From Lentinula raphanica (Eukaryota; Basidiomycota; Agaricomycetes; Agaricales; Omphalotaceae): DNA of 64,000 nucleotides. The position numbers and the translations under genes were made by a program. The notes below the pieces were generated by a model. It was not told the DNA's origin. It searched no databases and worked only from the letters and a program-made list of their open reading frames with translations. The stretch covers positions 186,001-250,000 of the forward strand of contig JANVFP010000049.1 of NCBI GenBank assembly GCA_027919835.1, read 5' to 3'. Below are positions 11,107 to 21,684 of the stretch, piece after piece (position 1 is the stretch's first letter; each line of letters begins with the position of its first letter).

Positions 11107-13560
11107 TCAACAGCTATCCACCAAGCTATTCTTCGGGAATGTCTTGTTATATCCAGAGATACTTGACTGCCAGGTGGTCAAATTGGGATTGTTATACGCG
11201 GCGTAATTGTTTTGGATATAATCCATGGTTGGATGCGTAGCTGGGTCACAGCCAATGTTGATTGCATCGGGAGGTTGGTATATTCTAATCCAGTCGATCT
11301 TTTTCACAATAGACAATGAGCAAGTGAAAACTTCACCATAGGATGACTTACACGCATCACGGCAGGGAACACGAGATTATCGAGATCCAGAAAACTGAAA
11401 CTGCTGGACATTCCAAGATTGGCAACGACGTACTGAGAAGATAGACAGTATTAGGTATTGATGTTGAACAGACAATGGTACATACCATTGGTTCTTGAGA
11501 TATCGGTCTTGCGGATATGTTCGTGGTGGGATCCGCACCTACTCCGGCAGCATTGAGCGTCCATGCTTTCTTACCATCGGACACCCATGTGATATACTAT
11601 AGATGAATAGAGATAGATGTACTTTAGATGTGTGTGTGAACAGTATGACTGACCGAAAAGTGACTTACAGCGTTATCTGCTTCATATCCTGGCTTATACT
11701 CAATGGCATAGGTAGAAAAGCAGCCCTCATTCTGTTGATAACAGATTTGATCTAGCAGTAACAGTAAGACATTCGTTCAGCGTTGAGCAAAAGAAACATG
11801 AAGGATACAACACACTTGTTGCGGTAACATAGGATGTTGCCTGTTGTAAGGGGCCTCCAGTGTAGGTATTCTGTGCCGTGATACTGGAGTCATCAATTAT
11901 CACGCCATTACTATCGTTGAAGAATTGGTATGCATTGTCGAAAGGCTGAACATGAGTGAGCCTCACGGAGCGGCCAGAGCAACTAAACGAGTTTCCTTAC
12001 CGCCCACTGTCCACTTTGGGATACAGAACCAGTAGTACCGTCTACCTGACCTTCAAACAGGTCTATTTCCGGTGCAGATCGTCCAACGAATGACCCATCA
12101 GCGTGCTTTGGACCAGGATGCTCCTCTCCAGGGCAAGTGCACCTGGAAAGACGCTGCCCAGGTAATCCTGAGATACTTGCATTCTTGTATGGACCTTGCT
12201 CTTTGGCCGCAGCAGGTTTACCGTCGATGATCTGGCCGGGTACAGCACCGACATCGCATGTATCGTAGCTATAAGGCCACTGAGATCGAGCTTGAGTCAT
12301 TGCGAAAGAGCTGAAATGAATGAGCTCACCATTCCTTCCAACGAAGCCCCATATCCTACACGACCCAGATTCCCCAATGTCCACACAGACGGCCATAATC
12401 CAGAGACATTGTTCATGCCGGGTAGAGAGACGCTTGCCTGGACAATTCCACCGGTGAAACAAAACTTGTTCCATGTGGCGAGCATGCCACCCTGGTAATC
12501 AAGCCCATGAGAAGGTTGCTTAGATAACGTTATCTCGAGTGCGCCATTCCTGGTGGTTATCGCTGAAGGATCATACCAGTTCAGGTTACCGGTCTATTCA
12601 GGAACGTAGAATGAATATGGTGGGCCTAGAGTTGTAGAGATCAAATGAAACTTGCCTCCCAGTATTGGAGGTTTACTAGGAATCGATGAATCACGTTTGA
12701 GTACAGTCTTCCTTCGCGACCATATCGACACTCACCGGCTTCCCAGTACGGGTCATCTCCAGGATAGAACGTTCTCCCATCCGTGTTGAACTCGTCACTA
12801 AACACCAGCTGCCAGTCGGAGCCATCCATATATGACGGAAACGACAGGGCATCATGAGGTGTTTCCAGATCAATGAGACCCCAGTTCCCTGCTATCTGCG
12901 GCACCTACAACAGCGGACGTAGAAAGGATGTATCAATAAATATGAATAATGACTATGTTTTTCCGACACACCTGGCCAGATGAATTGATTCCACCCAAAC
13001 CTAGATTTCCAGCAGCCTTTTGGTGCGGAGAAGTGTAGTACTGGGTCACAGGATAACCGATACTGGTACGAAATGGTATCAGTATAACCAATCTCGTGCT
13101 CACTGAATCAAGAAGCAGCGTACAAAAGACCCAAGAGACATAATCCTAATATCAACAAACACCCTAGATTTGCTATCCCTCGCGTGTTAAACGACGGGCC
13201 TCTTGGTAACGTCCTCTTCGTGGGATTGTGGATGTAGTCGTCGGCTTCTGGTTGATCTACGAGGAGTTTGGGGTTCCAACTGGCGGGCATGCGCTGTCCA
13301 GATGAAGATGTAACGTATGTCCGCCCTCGACTATCGATATGGACCTGAGGTTGTCCTTTGGACTTCGGAGTTGTTGAAGACATTGAGGAGACATGGGAAG
13401 ATGCTGATGAAAGGGTGTTCAAAGTGTTGATACGACCCACACGACAAAACAACGTACTAGTTTGAGTTCTTGATGGAGATTTCTCTTTTGAACCCACAGA
13501 TGCAGTATTGCGAGCGAGAGGTACGGGACTATATAGCTGTCTGGCGGAATTAGAGGCCAT
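11107..13560 (-). CDS. KRE6: Kre6/Skn1-family GH16 protein, beta-1,6-glucan synthesis
   Basis: Type II membrane protein of the secretory pathway needed for cell-wall beta-1,6-glucan. Eleven exons: 13560-13124, 13062-12972, 12904-12736, 12675-12656, 12593-12330, 12279-12001, 11945-11816, 11751-11669, 11596-11486, 11432-11352, 11298-11107. Total about 618 residues. A Ser-rich cytosolic N-terminus precedes one transmembrane segment (LGCLLILGLCLLGLF, near residue 145). The lumenal GH16-like domain has VFSDEFNTDGRTFYPGDDPYWEA and the E-x-D-x-x-E active-site pattern in SAPEIDLFEGQ. Conserved Cys pairs include RCTC and the C-terminal DSC. Exon 4 is only 20 nt and the intron after it (12655-12594) is GC-AG with donor GAG|GCAAGT. 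The start chosen is MASN; an in-frame ATG lies 27 nt upstream. Confidence 0.95.
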
Positions 13561-14122
13561 CCTTTGAAGAGAACGGATAAGGTACAAAGGAAAGGTATCG
13601 CTGTTATGAAAACCGCACTAATGAACGACGGGAGGGTTGATCTTGAAGGACAAACTCCGACCAGTGGGATTTTATATGTTCAAGAGAGACATTGGTTCCC
13701 GGCTTCAATTGATGCATGGTTGAAATTTCGTTGAAACCTTCATCGATTCTTCGGTCGGCGATTCGTGACCGCCCAAGGTCTGAATTGGTATGTACTGCCA
13801 ATCAAGTCGAGGGAGAAGCCGGTCGAGCTTCCCGGAAATATAGATTTCTCCGTAATGGTGTTTGAGAAGCACTGTATATTCAACATTGAGATAAGGCCAA
13901 GTCAAGTCCTGTCAGGACTCGAATTTGTGGCAAACTACAGACTGAGACGCGTCTGTGAGCACCAGGGCGCACTAATCTATATGAGTACAGTGATAAACAA
14001 GCAAGGCTTAACAGATACCAGACGGTGTCACATACCTAGACCGCGGCTACGAATGCACTGGTGATACCTTTTGAGAATGAACCGGCATTTCGAAACTCCC
14101 TTCATCCTACAGCAAGCCCGTA
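13561..14122. other. Intergenic region, KRE6 promoter side
   Basis: The KRE6 promoter and the downstream flank of the Arf-like gene fall here. I see no gene, repeat or RNA that I can support. Confidence 0.5.
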
Positions 14123-15477
14123 TCACGTTTCATTCTGAAGGATCAAACTAGGCAACGGTTTCTTGTCCGGAAGGACCATTCCTTGTTTGGCCTCGGGACT
14201 CATAATGACATCCCTGGAGTAATACTCCTCCCATAAGTTGCCTTGGACTACGAAGGGATTCAATTGAAGAAAACGGGCGAATTCGTTTCGAGGATCAGGA
14301 GAAATTGTCGAGACCGAAGAAGACGCGTCGGAAACCGATGAAGTATCGTTCGCCGTCAGAGTATCATTCGTGGACGAGGAGCGCTGGGTTGAATCTTGGC
14401 TTTCACCATCCGACTCTTTCTTCCACTCGGGTTGACCAGCGTCAAGGGAAGAGCTAGATGACACGTTGCATATTCCAAAATGCACGATCTGAATCCAAAA
14501 GTAGGTCATGGTAACGTGGAAAGTTCGACCGCGAGTTTGTGAACTTGTGCGGATGTACTTCTCGATTCCATCGAATATCATATCTTTGCCTGAAAACGAT
14601 TGTCAGCTTTGTACAGTCGCATATGAGTTACTCACCTTTTCGTCGCCCGAACGTTATCAGAATAACGTATGCCAGGCGTACATGGGTATAGTGGTCCCAG
14701 GACGGAAGACTGATAGAATGAAATTGAGAGAGAAATTCCTCCGGCGATGAATCCACTCGCGAACGGGAGACCCAAAAATCGAGCTTCTTATCGATATCCT
14801 CCACGTCGTTTGAGCTGGTTGCTCTAGCAGGTTCAGGTAGCGGAGAGTTTTTGAAGATGCTCTGCAGCCAATCGAAGGCGGACAGGAGGTCGCCGAATCC
14901 TTCTTCCCGTGTAAGAGACACTCCAAAAACGGCAGCCTCTCGTCCAGATAATAAAGGTTCCACCTTGCGTCGAATTTCATCCAAGGGTATGGTATTGGGA
15001 AGATCTTGTTTGGTCGCGAGTCTTTGGATACATCGTCAGCTTGTGTTCAGTCGGACGGAGTATGAATAGTACGCACATAAGAATCGGGGCGTTCATGGAA
15101 AGCGTATTAGACCCCTCCGGCGTCACCAGATCTTGAAGTTCCTCCACACTTTCCACCAGCCTGTCATGATCCGCACCATCCACCAACCAGACGATAGCCG
15201 CTGACGGCGTGAGCACTGATTTGATCTTGCTCCTCCACGACTTCGGACTGCAACCAGGTGCTCCTGTCTCCCATACAGTACATCGCAAGGTTCCCTGAGA
15301 ACAAGGGATATTGAGGTTCGCGGTGGTGAAGATTACGCCAATGGTTGGTATGGTTTCGACGACTTCGCCGTACTTGAGCTTGTAGATTAGTGTGGTCTTT
15401 CCGCAGGCATCTAGTCCTGAAAGTCCCACTCTGTACCGGAATCTGTTGGGGAAAAAGCGATCGAGAAGGTTCAACAT
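14123..15477 (-). CDS. Arf-like small GTPase with C-terminal extension domain (copy 1, intact)
   Basis: Three exons (15477-15077, 15021-14636, 14589-14123) give about 417 residues, over twice the usual Arf length of about 180. Residues 1-180 are Arf-like: G1 GLDACGKTT, switch I PTIGV, G3 WETGAPG and G4 ATKQDLP, restored across intron 1. The usual WDxGGQ is WETGAP, so the catalytic Gln is missing and slow or no intrinsic hydrolysis is likely. No N-terminal myristoylation Gly is present (MLNLL). The C-terminal half has [43 protein letters not shown], a low-complexity Ser/Thr linker, then [10 protein letters not shown] and [18 protein letters not shown]. It looks like one conserved domain split by the linker. 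Role unknown; a fused signalling GTPase is inference. An in-frame ATG upstream (15549) could add 24 residues. Confidence 0.85.
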
Positions 15478-15995
15478 GAAGCGGTGAAAGAGAAAAGAAG
15501 GAATTAGGCGCTCAGTCTGCCTTTCTGCAACAATTACTACCAACTCCAACTTGGCTCGTTCGGGTGGAGCCGAGTATTTCCTTCCTTTCTTCCTTCTTCA
15601 AACCTGGCTGGTACCGCTTTACTGTCCGTCATGTTGTCATTGATCAGCCATGGTGGCTCATATTTCTATGCAGACTGTGCAGTTCTGACAAATGAGGGTG
15701 AGATGAGTCTTCGAACATAATGATACTCATGAGAACGACAGTCTGTGCATTACATATGGGCGTTGATCCTTGGCAAGTATCCATATTATAGATATACCGT
15801 GAATTGAACATAAATAGAGCATAAGAAACGAGAGAGATGAGTATCTAGTACTACAGTCGCTCGAAGAAGGACTAGTAGTGTGAACAAGAAGAATAGATAG
15901 CAAGCGGGATAGGCAGCGAGGGATGGAGCCGATCGCGATAGTAGAGCTGGCATTCGGGAGATAGGGCGACGTGAACGGCCACAGCCTGAGTATGA

Positions 15996-17220
15996 CTAGC
16001 GAGATGTGGATGGTTGGGGCTTTGACGCTGCCACGGGCCGCGAGTTCACCCTCCCATCGATCCGGGTCACAAGTTTGTTCACGTTTTTTGAACGTAGTTT
16101 GACCCAAGAGGCCAGCTCCGCTTCCGATATAGCCCCGTATTGCTCGAGGGCATATATGAAGTCATCGATGTACTTCCAATATCTGAGGGCATCCAAGTAA
16201 TTCCTCGGCGGTTTCCCTACACTTGATCGACGATGCTTCATGAATTCTCCATATTTCTGCCTCCATTCCTCTTCTTTATTCTTCCACTTCTCTACGTCTT
16301 GGTGCGAACCACGGAATTTTGGACTTGGATGTGATTCGACATATGACTCGACATACGCTTGCATATGGTCAATATCGAAGCCTTCCTTGATTATTCCAAC
16401 AAAGAAGGTATCCCAGTCTAGGCTATCAGGAACTTGGACCAATCCCGTAGGTGGAACGGGATCATATCCATTAGAAAAGGAGATGAGCAGGTCACCAATC
16501 CACAGATATGCTGGCTCGGCTACATTCCTCCTTTCGTTGCCTGTGTAACACACGACTAGACGGATCCCTAACATCCGATAAGCAAGTATACAGTCTCTGC
16601 AGTATGTATATGTCCTACCTTTTCCTCTGGTCATGATTCTCGTCAAGAACACGGGCAGCTTGCCTTCCCATCTCTTCATTGTGTCGGAATCAATCGGACT
16701 CGAAGGGTAGTGGTACAGGCTCCACACGATGTCGTTCGGGTACCTCCATTTATTCATCTCGTTTGGAATTGGATTGTCGGCTGAAGTTGGATAATGCTGA
16801 AGCTGTCCTGCCAGATGCCGTTTGGCATGGAGAAAAGCGTGATCGACTCCTTCTGCATCCCAAAAGTGAGCTGGGCCTATGTGCGTCCAAGATAAATGGT
16901 CTAATTGAATATTTCCCGAAGGCCAGAAGAAATCTTCATATCCCGCAAAACGGAGCAGTGCTGTGTGGTTTCCTTGGTCGGAGTAGTGTTCACCTAGATA
17001 GATTTCTGCCGCTCGATTCGTCAGCGCATGTGTAACCAGAGGCCTGATAGTTTTACAGATTCTCACCGAGTGTGACAGCCGTTGCAGGAGGAAATTTCAG
17101 AGCCGTCGTGCCAGCTATAGGTTGCATGATTGCGGTGACGCTGACTTGGAGAGAGCATAGAGCGAGATATAGAATGTAGAGTGCGCGCGAGGAAAACAAG
17201 GAAGAGATGGACATTGGCAT
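15996..17220 (-). CDS. Orphan secreted protein, copy 1 (about 370 aa)
   Basis: Exons: 17220-17067, 17005-16619, 16567-15996. The N-terminus has a hydrophobic signal segment (ALYILYLALCSLQVSVTA). The mature protein is rich in Trp, Tyr and His, with EIYLGEHYSDQGNHTALLRF, GPAHFWDAEGVDHAF, NEMNKWRYPND and YLWIGDLLIS. The C-terminus is charged and helical (KWKNKEEEWRQKYGEF, YWKYIDDFIYALEQYGAISE). I do not recognise the family. It is 60-70% similar by eye to copy 2 (19199-20427). The second intron (16568-16618) is 51 nt, has no stop and is a multiple of three, so a retained form would add 17 residues. It lies upstream of the Arf-like gene on the same strand; that pairing is repeated in copy 2. Confidence 0.8.
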
Positions 17221-17839
17221 GCTTCGAAAAATCATGTCCAGGACTCGCTCGAGATAGTCTGAAGCTCGAATGAGTCAGAATGTCCAACCTATATCATGTA
17301 CCGCAGAAATCAGCAAAGTGAGGATCATGGATAGGCAGAACACACAAACCTGGCCAATGGAACTGTTTCGAAGGCGGTTGAGGATGGTGTGAGCAAGTTG
17401 TAAGTAGATAAGAGTCAGATTGAAGTACGCCATGTTCTTGTCAATTGGCTATCTGAAGGTTGACTGGGGACTCCAGTTGCTCCGATGGCAAGACAATGAA
17501 TTGTAAGTAGATAAGAGCAAGAAAGCCGATAAGTGTGTATATGCCGTGTTCCAAGGGAATTTTGTCATTGGCCCTTTTTTGGCGAGACATTCAATCCTTC
17601 GAACACAAATGTTGCACTGCACTTGCCTGGTATCAAGATTGTGGTCGTCGTTAGAGTCAGGGAAGATATGGCGTGGTCAATGTCTGTTCCCTACCATTTC
17701 TACGAGATAAGACCGGGTTGGGGTAGGTACCGGTGCATTCTGTTCCGGAACATTGCCTCTTGCTTATCATCTTTGTCTTCAATTAGTATGTACCCATTCA
17801 CCGAATTGTCATATATTAGCCTTATCCAACCAAGATCTC
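17221..17839. other. Intergenic region between duplicated units
   Basis: Contains the promoter of secreted copy 1 and the eroded downstream end of the second Arf-like copy. The sequence near 17390-17520 has a repeated GTAAGTAGATAAGAG phrase (17400 and 17503). No gene is supportable. Confidence 0.5.
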
Positions 17840-18533
17840 TTATCGTTCTTTGAGACCCAACAGTCGAGCTTTGCTCTAGCAGGTTCAGGTAGCGGAGAGT
17901 TTTTGAAGATGCTCTGCAGCCAATCGAAGGCGGACAGGAGGTCGCCGAATCCTTCTTCCAATGTAAGAGACACTCCAAAGACAGCAGCCTCTCGTCCAGA
18001 TAAATCAGGTTCCACCTTGCGTCGAATTTCATCCAAGGGTATGGTATTGGGAAGATCTTGTTTGGTCGCGAGTCTTTGGACGCATCGTCAGCTTGTGTTC
18101 AGTCGGACGGAGTAAGAATATCACGCACATAAGAATCGGAGCGTTCATGGAAAGCGTATTAGACCCCTCCGGCGTCACCAGGTCTTGAAGTTCCTCCACA
18201 CTTTCCACCAGCCTGTCATGATCCGCACCATCCACCAACCAGACGATAGCCGCTGACGGCGCGAGCACTGATTTGATCTTGCTCCTCCACGACTTTGGAC
18301 TACATACAGGTGCTCCCGTCTCCCATACAGTAAGTACATCGCAAGGTTCCCCGAGAACAAGGGATATTGAAGTTCGCGGTGGTGAAGATGACGCCGATAG
18401 TTGGTATGGTTTCGATGACTTCGCCGTACTTGAGCTTGTAGATTAGTGTGGTCTTTCCGCAAGCATCTAGTCCTGATAGGCCCACTCTGTACCAGAATTT
18501 GTTGGGGAAAAAGCGATCGAGAAGGTTCAACAT
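17840..18533 (-). pseudogene. Arf-like GTPase, copy 2, truncated and frameshifted
   Basis: Closely similar to the GTPase half of copy 1, including [14 protein letters not shown], the intron with the same position and the ATKQDLP region. A 4-nt insertion near 18331 (CAGTAAGTACATC against CAGTACATC in copy 1) shifts the frame just before the G3 motif. The segment corresponding to the linker after PEPARA is deleted, and the whole C-terminal extension domain is missing. The remaining downstream frame ends after a short unrelated tail. It is probably a dead copy. A shortened N-terminal peptide of about 80 residues could still be made. Confidence 0.85.
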
Positions 18534-18705
18534 GGAGTAGTACAATAAGAGAAAAAGAGGAATTAGGCGCTCAATGGGCGCTCAGCCTGTCTTTCTGCCA
18601 TTATGTAAATAACCGACTCCTGGCTTACAACCACTGCAGTCCACTCTCCAAGCCACTCTCAACACTCAACTATCGTCATCCTAATCCCATGCATTTTGTG
18701 CACTT

Positions 18706-19050
18706 GTGTCAGCCATTAACCAACAAACTACATCACTAGATCATTCCAGTATATTGCAAATACTCCCTGCGGAACTGTCCAGGGCGACAGACCGTTTCGT
18801 TGCCAAATCAATCTTCAAACATTCCTCAACTGAACTCATTGCCGTCTCTGTCTCTGTAGTCAATACGCGGCTACAGAGAATCTGTACACCTTTCCTTCTC
18901 GCGAACCTTGAGATAAGACATGACAGGAATGCGAAAAAGCTGGGGGATGATCTTGCGCTTTGTGCAAAATTCGCCAAGAACCTTTCAAGCACAAGACTCA
19001 AGTGTCATGGTGGCGGGTATTTAAGACATATCATAAATGGAGCACGTGAA
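18706..19050 (+). pseudogene. Fragment resembling an Agaricomycete F-box/leucine-rich protein
   Basis: An open frame of about 115 codons has ILQILPAELSRATDRF, then VNTRLQRICTPFLLANLEI and LCAKFAKNLSS, which resembles the start of basidiomycete F-box proteins (LPxEL ... VNxxLRxICxPxLxxxLxI). No downstream leucine-rich part follows: sequence homologous to the 3' flank of secreted copy 1 resumes at about 19045. It therefore looks like a gene fragment lodged inside duplicated unit 2; the corresponding place in unit 1 (about 15600-15840) has no such frame. Assignment is tentative. Confidence 0.4.
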
Positions 19051-19198
19051 ACAAGAGCCAGGAGTATGTACAGTCTGTCGCTAGAGGTGAACAAGGAGAA
19101 TAACTAGAAGGTGCCAGGTGGGATAAGCAGTGGTGGATGGAGGCAATAGTAGAGTCGGCATCGGAGAGATACAGTCAACGTGAACGGCCGTGATATGA

Positions 19199-20427
19199 CT
19201 AGTGACTCTGAGAGGTGGATCTGGATGACCGTTTTGGCTGCGACTTGGCGCGTGCTTGCACCCTCAAGTTGATTCGGGCCACAAGCTGATTCACCTGTTC
19301 TGAACGTATTGCAACCCAGGATTTCAGTTCCATTTCTGATATAGCCCCCATTTCATGGAGGGCATATATGAAGTCATCAATGTGCGTCCAATAGCTGAGG
19401 GCATCCTTCGAATAATCCCTCAGTTGGCCAGGCAGGGATTTATTTGAATGGCCACTTTTTATTATCCTCTCATAATCCTCCCTCCATTCCTCTTTCCTCT
19501 TCCTCCACTCTTTCACGTCTTTGTGCGAACCGTGGAATCCGGGACTCGAATGTGACTTGACGTACTTTTGCACTTGGTCAAAACTGATGTCGTTACGGAT
19601 TTTGCCAACCGAGAAGGAAACAAATTTTCGGCCATTGGCAGGAACTTCGACCAATCTCGTAGGCGGAACGGAGTATATAGCAGTGGGGGATATGAGCAGG
19701 TCACCAAGCCACAGATATGCTTCCTCGGCTAGTACCTGTTTCTTAGGATTTTTCAAGTTCAAGAAACACACGACTACGCGGATATCTAACCTCCAATGAG
19801 CGAGCGTATGATCTCTGCAGTATGTAAAAATCACGTACCTTTTCCACTGGTCAAAGTTCCTGTCAAGAACACTGGCAGTTTGCGTGTCCAGCTCATCATT
19901 GTCATGGAATCAATCGCAGGGTACCGAGACAGACTCAACATGATGTCGTTCGTGTACCTCCATTTATTCATCTCGTTTGAAACCGGGTCGTCATGTGGAA
20001 TTGGATAATGCTGAAGCTGTTCTGCTAGATACTTTTTTGCCTGTAGAAAAGCCTTGTCGACCTCTTCTGCATCCCAAAAGTGAGCTGGGCCTATGGGAGT
20101 CCAAGATAATTTGTCTATTTGAACATTTCCCACAGGCCAGAAGAAATCTTCATATCCCATGAAACGGAGCAGTGCTGTGTGGTTTCCTTGGTTGGAGTAG
20201 TGTTCACCTAGATAGATATCTGTTGCTCAATTCGTCAGCGCATGCTCAACTGGAAGAGAATTGTTGAGATTCTCACGGAGTGTGACAGCCGTCGCAGGAG
20301 GAGATTTCAGAGTCATCGTGCCATTCATCGGTTGAACAAATGCGGTCACTCCGACGAAGCATACAGTGAGGAGAAAAATGGTGATTGTGTGCGAGGACAA
20401 CGAGGATGATGAGGCGGGATGTGGCAT
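19199..20427 (-). CDS. Orphan secreted protein, copy 2 (about 372 aa)
   Basis: Paralogue of the gene at 15996-17220. Exons: 20427-20277, 20219-19839, 19785-19199. It has a signal-like N-terminus (TITIFLLTVCFVGVTAFV). It shares YLGEHYSNQGNHTALLRF, GYEDFFWP, GPAHFWDAEEVD, NEMNKWRYTND, YLWLGDLLIS and YWTHIDDFIYALHEMGAISE with copy 1. The second intron is 53 nt here and contains an in-frame stop, so it must be spliced for full-length protein; its position matches the 51-nt intron of copy 1. The C-terminus is Lys/Arg/Ser-rich. The intact frame suggests that selection has kept it while its GTPase neighbour decayed. Function unknown. Confidence 0.78.
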
Positions 20428-20879
20428 GACCACAATTTGCAAGACCAGAATCGAGATAGCCTGCCCAAGTGATTGAACGGTATTTGAACCTATAGTATGC
20501 CATTCAATTGCAGAGATCAGCAAAATGAATATCACGAACAGTCAAGGACAAACTTTATAGTAGCCAGTGGACTTGTTTTCAAAGTGGTCGAAGAGGGTGT
20601 GAGGGCAAGTTGTGGGTGGATAAGAGCAAGAAAGTAAATATGTGTGTACGTGTTCTTGAATCTCAAGTACAGCGCAGATCCGACGGCGAGACGATTGATC
20701 CTGCGAGAAGAGATATTGCTAAGGCATAGGCTTATGCCATATAAGTACACTGATAGGCTAGTCTCAGGTCTGTAGATACCAGTGCAATGGCAGCGAATGG
20801 CAGCGGTGTGATTGCTAACGACACCATTCCAAAATTCCACTTCCATGCCTCGTTCGCGCTATCGAGTAACTGGCGATAT
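20428..20879. other. Promoter region of secreted copy 2
   Basis: It corresponds to 17221-17530 upstream of copy 1: related phrases such as GAGTGTGACAGCC and GATAAGAGCAAGAAAG recur. No gene is supportable here. Confidence 0.5.
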
Positions 20880-21115
20880 GCCACAGAAATCTTGTACTGT
20901 GTACGTATTCCTCTATTCCATCGAAAACGATGTCTTTGCCTCTAAAAGATTGTTAGCAGCTGTCAGCTTTGCACAATATAAGCTGATTTACACACCTTCT
21001 CGTCGTCTGAACGTTGTCAAAATACGTGTATGCCGGGCGTATACGGGTATAATGGTTCCACTGGCCATGATGGGATGTCGAAGAGAAAAAGAGGAATTAG
21101 GCGCCCGCTACTAAC
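20880..21115 (-). pseudogene. Arf-like GTPase, copy 3, internal-deletion remnant
   Basis: The stretch 20905-21062 matches copy 1 around 14550-14705: the intron, the CTTTGCC acceptor side and the region coding for [12 protein letters not shown]. It then joins directly, near 21068, to sequence that matches the 5' UTR/promoter of copy 1 (GAGAAAAAGAGGAATTAGGCGC against 15488-15510). The complete GTPase domain is therefore deleted. Only C-terminal domain debris and the promoter side remain. Confidence 0.8.
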
Positions 21116-21684
21116 TGTTTCCGCAACAGTCAACTTCGACTTGACTACTATTTCTCTGAGGCTTGAGCTGAAGCTTTCGTAGGTCCTCGTAGATCTCATA
21201 CTGTCTCATAGCCTGCAAGTTCTTATGCTTTCTTATGATTCCCTCTGCTCTTCTACACAAATTTCAATCCCAGGCACAAATTCCTTTTGAGATCCGACCT
21301 GCCAAAAATCCCACTAAAAACGATTGTTAGCCTAAATGTTGCCCTCTCACGTCGGAAGGGACCGACGGGGGTAGAATCAACACCCACTTGCAGCCTCAGG
21401 GCTCCTGATCAAGGCTCAGGGACTCTTTCTTGTTGATAACGAACCACCGTGATTCCGCTCTTTCAACGGAAGTTGGAACCCCACCACCATCACCATCACC
21501 ATCACCATCTTGATCCACCTTCATGCTCTTCCAAGCATAGTTCGAACTTTGCGTTCTGCTGACGCTTTTCCTGGACGTTCCTCATTCCGAACTTACTCTG
21601 TCTGCCTATAGTCGTTTGGCGTTCCCCATTGAACCTAACCGAACCACACCTACCCAAGCTTGAAACTCCTTACTGAAGTCTGGG
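21116..21684. repeat. Intergenic region with CCATCA microsatellite
   Basis: At about 21480-21510 there is a short run of CCATCA/CACCAT hexamers. The rest is unique promoter-like sequence for the membrane-protein gene starting at 21685. Confidence 0.6.

Noticed and set aside
8774..13560. Secondary-metabolite cluster around the LaeA-like methyltransferase
   Set aside because: No synthase, terpene cyclase, P450 or transporter is adjacent; its neighbours are a wall-biosynthesis gene and an orphan secreted protein.
19780..19845. Frameshift in secreted copy 2
   Set aside because: A 53-nt intron with GTACGTG donor and TTAG acceptor restores the frame at the same place as the 51-nt intron of copy 1.
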